Notes under the pieces: model-generated | What the model was told of the DNA's origin: nothing | The model's input: the letters and a program-made list of their open reading frames with translations, nothing else | The model's database searches: none | Translations under genes and position numbers: made by a program | In this document: in pieces, positions 3,488-8,209 of the stretch | How the letters are laid out: every line of letters begins with the position of its first letter | Position numbering within the stretch: the first letter of the stretch is position 1 | From: Spirochaetales bacterium | GTDB lineage: Bacteria; Spirochaetota; Spirochaetia; DSM-27196; SLST01 | Reading direction: 5' to 3' | Assembly (NCBI GenBank): GCA_007130265.1 | Contig: SLST01000546.1 | Span: 1 to 8,209, forward strand | DNA length: 8,209 nucleotides

Positions 3488-5647
3488 CTATCCGTCCATG
3501 ACTTCCATCAGGGCCTGCCGCCATGGAATCGTGACGGTCCTGCCCTCCACCCGGATCCGGGCAGTGTCGCTGCCGAAGTTCGCGGCGATGAGGTACCTGT
3601 GTCCGTCGGCGCCGCGCACTCGGACGGCCCGGGTTCCTGAAGGGTCCCAGGCGACCGTGTCGGCCTCGAGGGCCGACGTCTCGGCGCCGTCGGCACCGGC
3701 CAGAACCGCACAACAGAGGTCTACGAGGACCTCTCCCGGGGCAACTCGCCTGACGCCGCGGTGGACACCGGAACACAGCTCGTCGACGCGAAGCGACGCA
3801 TAAGTGCCGCCGCGCGACGCTGCCGAGCGGTCAATGCAGAGGCCTTCGTCTCCCCGGATGAGCACGACCCCGAGGAGACCGTCGACACTCGCCCATTGCC
3901 CCGGCACTTCGCGCAACTCGCCCCGAGCGGTACCGGTGTCCAGGCTCGAGTCTCCGCCGACCGACGAGACGGTCCGCACCCCGGCGTTGAAGAGGTCGTT
4001 CGGAATGTTCAGGTGCAGCCCCTTGACCTCCGCCACGTAGCCGGTCCGGTCGGTCGCGCACACCACGCGCTGAAAGACGACGCAGGTACGGTCGTCGGGC
4101 AGCGCGGCAAACACGAGCTGCGTGGTCGCCTGATCAGTGCACTTTGCTCCTTCATCTATGCCGACGTCGACTCCCTCCATGATCTCACCGCAGGCAACGA
4201 ACCCTCCGGCCACGGGAGTCACCGTCGCGTGCAGCAGTCGGCGGTGGGCGGTTCCCGTCCTGTCCGAGTCGCCTAGAAACCGAACGACCGGGCACAGGTT
4301 ACGCGACCATTCGGCGAGCGAACTGTCCCCGGGAGGCAGGCACAGCGCCTGCCCCAACTCCCGCGCACGCCAGGAGAACGACGCGAACCGCCGAGTGGAG
4401 CGGGTCATGACCGCGCCGTGCTCCTCTTCGAACCAATCGCCGGCGACCGCCTCCTCGAAGGGCAAACTCGCCACCGGTGGGGCATCGACCAGTGGCAGAT
4501 AGTTGATCAGCATCGCGAGCGCGACGGCGCGGTCGGACTCGAGGCGGGTGTAGTAGTGCGGATTGCCGTCGCGAACGGACGCCACGCGCGTCCCGTAAAA
4601 CGAGCCGTCGCCGTTCGCGTCGGCCTCGCAGCGCACGAGCGCGAGTTGGCGTTCGGCGAGCTCGAGCGCGTGTTCGTCGCGGAAGCGGTCGGCAGCGTAG
4701 AGAAGCGCGGGGAACAGATACTCCTGGCAGTACGCATACCGGACCCGCGAGTCACCGCCAATTCGCGCCAGGCGCCCATCCGCGAACACCATTCGCTTGA
4801 GCACGTTCCAGAGGTCATGCTGATGATGGTCCAGAGACTCCGGTCTCCCGGCGCGGCTCTTCTTCGCGTCAAAGTGCAGGATCGCGGCGTTGCTCGCGCA
4901 GATCGCCATGTACCCGACATTCATATACCCGTGATGGTCGAGCGCATAATTCGGAAAGAAGTTTGCTCCCTGGTAACGATCCGCGATCGGGCGGCCGGCC
5001 ACTTCGGTATCGTCGTCGGCGTCACGCTCTACCGACACCCCGTTTATGAAGTAATCGTGCGCGAGGTCTCTCCACGCGCTCGCGTTCCGTTCGTCAGGGT
5101 ACCTGCACGCGACGCGCCACAGCAGCGCGCCGCTCCAGATATTCGACTCCGGGTTGTTCCTGCCGTCTGAGGCCCACTTCCCGCCAACAACACCGGTGAA
5201 CCGCCCCCGGCTTCCCTCGTGAAGAAGCCAGTTTGCCTCCGCGACGAGCACCCGACGCAACGCTTCGCGGTCGGAGGGCTCCATTGCTTCTTCAATATGC
5301 GTGACTCCGTGCATGCCGCGCTCGATCCCGAGCATGCTGATCCACGACTCGCCCCATTGTCGTCCGTCGCCGCAGGTCCGGTCGCCGGTCACATGCGTCG
5401 CGAGCGCAAGCCTCAACGCCGCGAGGGCGCGCCCGCGCCATCGTTCCCGGTCGCGAACGCCGGGCGTCGCGGCAAGAGTCGCCATCGCGGCGAGGTAGTT
5501 CCAGTTCGACTGAACGCCCCAGTGAAGGTACCCCGGCCCGTAGCCGTACAGGGGAGGCGTTCCGCGATCGGGGTGAACATGCCGCTCGGCCCATTCCGCC
5601 CATCGCTCGAGAAGCTCGCGTGCATCGTCGATCAGGTTCTCAGTCAT
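3488..5647 (-). CDS. Large cytosolic protein, probable alpha-toroid plus beta-sandwich carbohydrate-active enzyme
   Basis: A 719-residue protein from ATG 5647, with Shine-Dalgarno GAGGAG (5661-5656) 8 nt upstream, ending in TAG. No signal peptide or membrane segment is seen, so it is likely cytoplasmic. Residues 1-400 are rich in helices and aromatic clusters: GYGPGYLHWGVQSNWNYLA (36-54), GKWASDGRNNPESNIWSG (156-173), FFPNYALDHHGYMNVGYM (230-247), GGDSRVRYAYCQEYLFPALL (297-316) and HYYTRLESDRAVALAM. Residues from about 420 to the end are beta-rich. This two-part plan resembles polysaccharide lyases and hydrolases built on an (alpha/alpha) toroid. The Asn-rich NNPESN and the H-x-Y of DHHGYMNVGY are candidate active-site elements by analogy only. 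I do not recognise a named family, and the substrate is unknown. It stands alone, divergent from the lipoprotein gene. Confidence 0.7.
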   Translation of the reverse strand: MTENLIDDARELLERWAEWAERHVHPDRGTPPLYGYGPGYLHWGVQSNWNYLAAMATLAATPGVRDRERWRGRALAALRLALATHVTGDRTCGDGRQWGESWISMLGIERGMHGVTHIEEAMEPSDREALRRVLVAEANWLLHEGSRGRFTGVVGGKWASDGRNNPESNIWSGALLWRVACRYPDERNASAWRDLAHDYFINGVSVERDADDDTEVAGRPIADRYQGANFFPNYALDHHGYMNVGYMAICASNAAILHFDAKKSRAGRPESLDHHQHDLWNVLKRMVFADGRLARIGGDSRVRYAYCQEYLFPALLYAADRFRDEHALELAERQLALVRCEADANGDGSFYGTRVASVRDGNPHYYTRLESDRAVALAMLINYLPLVDAPPVASLPFEEAVAGDWFEEEHGAVMTRSTRRFASFSWRARELGQALCLPPGDSSLAEWSRNLCPVVRFLGDSDRTGTAHRRLLHATVTPVAGGFVACGEIMEGVDVGIDEGAKCTDQATTQLVFAALPDDRTCVVFQRVVCATDRTGYVAEVKGLHLNIPNDLFNAGVRTVSSVGGDSSLDTGTARGELREVPGQWASVDGLLGVVLIRGDEGLCIDRSAASRGGTYASLRVDELCSGVHRGVRRVAPGEVLVDLCCAVLAGADGAETSALEADTVAWDPSGTRAVRVRGADGHRYLIAANFGSDTARIRVEGRTVTIPWRQALMEVMDG

Positions 5648-5756
5648 CCCGGCATCTCCTCATGTATACCACTCCGTCTCGCGGCCGGAGCTTCCAGCCT
5701 ACCATAGCATGTTGGCGCTCACGGCGGATATTTCATGTCAGGTGGCTCGATGCATC

Positions 5757-5786
5757 TTGACAGCAAAGCGAACACCGGCGGACGAT
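5757..5786 (+). promoter_or_regulatory. Tentative promoter of the lipoprotein/ligase pair
   Basis: A perfect TTGACA at 5757-5762 is followed 18 nt later by GACGAT (5781-5786), a poor -10 box. It points toward the lipoprotein gene, about 80 nt upstream of its ATG, inside the 219-bp divergent region. The -35 match is good but the -10 is weak. Confidence 0.28.
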
Positions 5787-5866
5787 ACCCATAGTGGTGC
5801 GTGCCGCTCACGAAGTTCCGTGGACGCGCTGCGCAGTCATCCCGCTAACGGGATCAGGAGGCTGCC

Positions 5867-7321
5867 ATGGCTATCGCTACTGATTGCGTGCGGGTGTTCG
5901 GCAGACGAACGCTACCCGTCGTCGCGTTCATCGTCGTGCTGGTCACAGCCGGATGTCCGCTTCTCTTTCCGCCGGACGAATCGGCCAATGACGGTGACAG
6001 CGACAACGATTACGATTGGCCGTCCGAAGGCCCCACGCAGGCTGCAGACGTCAACGCCGCCGCGGCAGAACTCTACGCATGCCTTGCTGACGGAGAGGAC
6101 CCGAGCGCACTGCTCGAGGTTCTACTCGCCCGCTTCGCGGAGGTCGTTCTGATCGAGGACGACGAGCAGCTTATCGACGAGCTCATCGACGAGTTGGAGA
6201 CGACGGGCGTGCCGGTATTCGCGGACTTCCATCCCGGGGTCCTCGCAGACGGTTATGACAAACGGATGATGGTCAGCGCCGAGTCGTTCTTTGAGTCGCT
6301 CGAAACACTCCTGATGCCGGACTCGGACTACCCGAACATTCTGTTCTCCAAGCTTGGCCTGATGACCAGCGAAGCAGTGTGGAACCACATCAACCATGCG
6401 ATTGTCCACGAGTTGGTCGGCTTCTCACGGGTGCAGAAGGAGGAGTACGAGCCCCAGGAGGTGTTGCCGGCTCTGGTGTACGCGCTCGCGAAGGAGCGAG
6501 TCGGCGACGCGCAGAACGATGAGCCATGGATCGACGGCTACCTCGATCCGTTGCAGATGAAGCTACTCACCTACGCGTTCCTCTACGCGGCGACCGCTGA
6601 CCCGGACTCCGCCCGCTCGACCCAGGGATCAGGCTCCTCGGGAGCACGGTCACGCATCGCAGGATTCGTGGGAGACTTTCTGGGAATCCCGATCGGCTAC
6701 GTACAGGCGCTCAAATCCTGCGCGACCTCGTCAACCCTGATTTACAGCCACGAGATCACCGTCACCGCCAATCCAGATTCAATCTGGAAGCATCAAGCGG
6801 AGAACTCGAGCCCACCCGCGTACGAGAGCGATCCAACCGTGGAAGTCAGGTTCAGCTTCACCCCTCACACGGCGGCGCACAGACTCTTCCTCGAGGCGCT
6901 CATGATGGCCAAGCTGCCGCAGAACGGCCCGGTACCAGGCAAGCCCGTGGTCTGGTCGCTGCGCCAGCCGCTGATGTGGAGAACGTCCACGGACGTAGAC
7001 CTGGCGGAGTATGGCAGTCTGACGTACCAGGAGAACGTCACCGACGAGAACGGCAGAGCCCGCGCAACCTACACGGCGGTTGACGAGATACCTGCCGACC
7101 AGCGTGACGTCGTGCGAGCCGCAACCGGCGAGGTGTTCGCGACGGTACGACAGCTCATTGGACCGGGGATCCAGGGTCTCGAGCGCATCGTGGTCGCGCT
7201 GAACCCGGAGGCTGGCAAGGACAGCGCGCGGATAACCGTGCAGTACTACGAGCCGTCGGGCGGCCCGAGCCCCGGCCAGAGCTGGCTCCCGCGGCTCGTG
7301 CCGCTCGCGCTTGATCTTTAG
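5867..7321 (+). CDS. Hypothetical lipoprotein of 484 residues
   Basis: ATG 5867 is preceded by AGGAGG (5856-5861) at 5 nt, a strong start. Residues 8-29 form a lipoprotein signal (VRVFGRRT, then a hydrophobic LPVVAFIVVLVTAG), with cleavage expected before C30. The lipobox reads TAGC, lacking Leu at -3, as is tolerated in spirochaetes. An acidic low-complexity tether follows (about 35-55, PPDESANDGDSDNDYDW). Residues 57-255 are mostly helical, with an acidic helix DDEQLIDELIDELETT. From about 285 the chain is beta-rich (SHEITVTANPDSIW, VEVRFSF) and includes a segment NGRARATYTAVDEIP of the type seen in Ig-like surface domains. No enzyme motif was recognised. It is predicted to be anchored in the membrane facing the periplasm or surface. 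The downstream ligase gene overlaps its end, so an envelope function is plausible. Confidence 0.8.
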   Translation: MAIATDCVRVFGRRTLPVVAFIVVLVTAGCPLLFPPDESANDGDSDNDYDWPSEGPTQAADVNAAAAELYACLADGEDPSALLEVLLARFAEVVLIEDDEQLIDELIDELETTGVPVFADFHPGVLADGYDKRMMVSAESFFESLETLLMPDSDYPNILFSKLGLMTSEAVWNHINHAIVHELVGFSRVQKEEYEPQEVLPALVYALAKERVGDAQNDEPWIDGYLDPLQMKLLTYAFLYAATADPDSARSTQGSGSSGARSRIAGFVGDFLGIPIGYVQALKSCATSSTLIYSHEITVTANPDSIWKHQAENSSPPAYESDPTVEVRFSFTPHTAAHRLFLEALMMAKLPQNGPVPGKPVVWSLRQPLMWRTSTDVDLAEYGSLTYQENVTDENGRARATYTAVDEIPADQRDVVRAATGEVFATVRQLIGPGIQGLERIVVALNPEAGKDSARITVQYYEPSGGPSPGQSWLPRLVPLALDL

Positions 7322-8209
7322 CGCCGACGCCGGATCCCGCCGGATACTCGCGATCGCCGCGGGAGTAGTGCTGTCGCTCTGGCTCGGCGCGGTCGTGACG
7401 GTAGCGCTGCCGCAGGCACACGATGCCTTCGGCCCGATCAAAGACCTGCTGCTCGTCTGGGGGCTAGTGCTCGCGATCCCGCTCTGCGGCGGAGCACTCG
7501 CCGGCGGTATGGGGGCCGGCCGCCGCACGCACGCCCCCTGCCCACCCGCGCCCTGGATCTGGGCCCTGATACTCCCGGCGGTCTGGATCTGGATCGTCCC
7601 GGCGCAGACGTTCGCCGGCCCGGATCGGCACACCGCGGAGGCGGTACGTCTCACCGCGCTTATCGCATCGGCGGGGGTAGCAGCCCTCCTTTCCGGCGCT
7701 GCGTACCGGAGAGCTATGCTTCTGGTCTGGGTTGGAATCGGATGGATCGAGGCGTCCACCGTGCTCCTGCAGGCGGCGGGCCTGGATCCGTTCCTGCTGT
7801 GGACGGGCGCGCGGGGCACGTGGCGGGTCTACGGGACTGTGGGCAACCCCAACCTCGCGGCGGCGCTGCTCGTTCCGCTGTGCTTTCTGGCACAGTCCCC
7901 AGAGCTCGTTCGCCGCCGCCGCCTGCGGCTTGCCTCTGCGGCGTTTTTGGGTCTGGCGGTGATCGCTACGGGAAGTCGGGCCGGTGCGGCGGTCCTGGCC
8001 TTGGGGCTTCTCGTTCAGCTGCTAATCCCGCGAGCAGATCGCACAGACGTGCCCATCCTGAGGGGCGCCATGAGGCTCCTCGCGCCACTCGGAATCGTCG
8101 GCGGCGCTTTCCTCGTTGCGGCGGTGATGGGTAAGGGGCTCGGATCGGTCGGCGGACGATGGACCTTCTGGAGGGCGGCGACGCAGCTGATCGCGCGTCG
8201 GCCCCTGTC
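7311..8209 (+). CDS. O-antigen ligase/polymerase family membrane protein (Wzy_C/WaaL-like), 3' end outside window
   Basis: An open frame from about 7311 runs past the right edge, with 299 codons visible. It shows about eight hydrophobic segments, among them LAIAAGVVLSLWLGAVVTVA (13-32), WIWALILPAVWIWIVP, TALIASAGVAALLSGAA and AAVLALGLLVQLLI. Family hallmarks are YGTVGNPNLAAALL with G178-N-P-N181, the T-G-S-R-A-G turn (220-225) and GGRWTFWRAATQLIARRPL from G281, matching the Wzy_C / O-antigen ligase domain. Such proteins use lipid-linked glycans in the inner membrane, either joining O-antigen to lipid A core or polymerising repeat units. Which of these applies here cannot be told. The start is uncertain: TTG 7311 is the only start codon before the first membrane segment, it overlaps the lipoprotein gene by 11 nt, and it lacks a clear ribosome site. 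GTG 7368 would cut that segment. Confidence 0.85.
   Translation, partial: MIFSADAGSRRILAIAAGVVLSLWLGAVVTVALPQAHDAFGPIKDLLLVWGLVLAIPLCGGALAGGMGAGRRTHAPCPPAPWIWALILPAVWIWIVPAQTFAGPDRHTAEAVRLTALIASAGVAALLSGAAYRRAMLLVWVGIGWIEASTVLLQAAGLDPFLLWTGARGTWRVYGTVGNPNLAAALLVPLCFLAQSPELVRRRRLRLASAAFLGLAVIATGSRAGAAVLALGLLVQLLIPRADRTDVPILRGAMRLLAPLGIVGGAFLVAAVMGKGLGSVGGRWTFWRAATQLIARRPL

Noticed and set aside
4418..5170. 250-codon plus-strand ORF with fairly protein-like composition
   Set aside because: It is antisense to the 719-codon gene, whose motifs and ribosome site are far stronger. Mirror-frame ORFs are expected at this GC content.
6779..7819. 346-codon minus-strand ORF
   Set aside because: It is antisense to both the lipoprotein and the ligase, spans their junction, and is Arg/Ala/Ser-rich with no recognisable domain.
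7742..8134. 130-codon plus-strand ORF (and a 76-codon ORF at 7732)
   Set aside because: Both are alternative frames of the O-antigen ligase gene, rich in Gly/Arg/Pro.

Overview
The window is GC-rich throughout, estimated by eye at a little over 60% G+C, with GTG and TTG starts alongside ATG. An O-antigen ligase/polymerase-type membrane protein and a lipoprotein point to a diderm (Gram-negative) bacterium. The lipobox lacks the usual Leu at -3, which is common in spirochaetes, and the tiny Lys-rich protein also fits that group. The phylum is only a guess.

Left half (1-3420): a worn defence or toxin-antitoxin (TA) island. It opens with the C-terminal part of a DUF6036-type nucleotidyltransferase (+). 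Next come a short zinc-ribbon ORF related to IS/transposase proteins (-) and a GNAT acetyltransferase pseudogene spread over three forward frames. Two MntA/HepT-type pairs follow, both on the minus strand, separated by a 36-codon Lys-rich gene and about 400 bp of structured non-coding DNA. Both MntA-like nucleotidyltransferases look intact. Both HepT-like partners look damaged: HepT-1 has Asn where its catalytic His should be and probably a frameshifted N-terminus, and HepT-2 has two in-frame TAG codons. Both MntA genes start with GTG a few bases after a candidate -10 box, so their transcripts may be leaderless.

Right half (3488-8209): ordinary, well-kept genes. A 719-residue cytosolic protein on the minus strand is probably a carbohydrate-active enzyme with an alpha-helical toroid followed by a beta-rich region, specificity unknown. 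It is divergent from a forward pair made of a 484-residue lipoprotein and an O-antigen ligase-family membrane protein that runs off the window. The last two overlap by about 11 nt and are probably cotranscribed, which hints at a cell-surface role.

No rRNA, tRNA, CRISPR array or complete mobile element was seen. The most informative signal is asymmetric decay: MntA reading frames are kept while HepT frames are lost.
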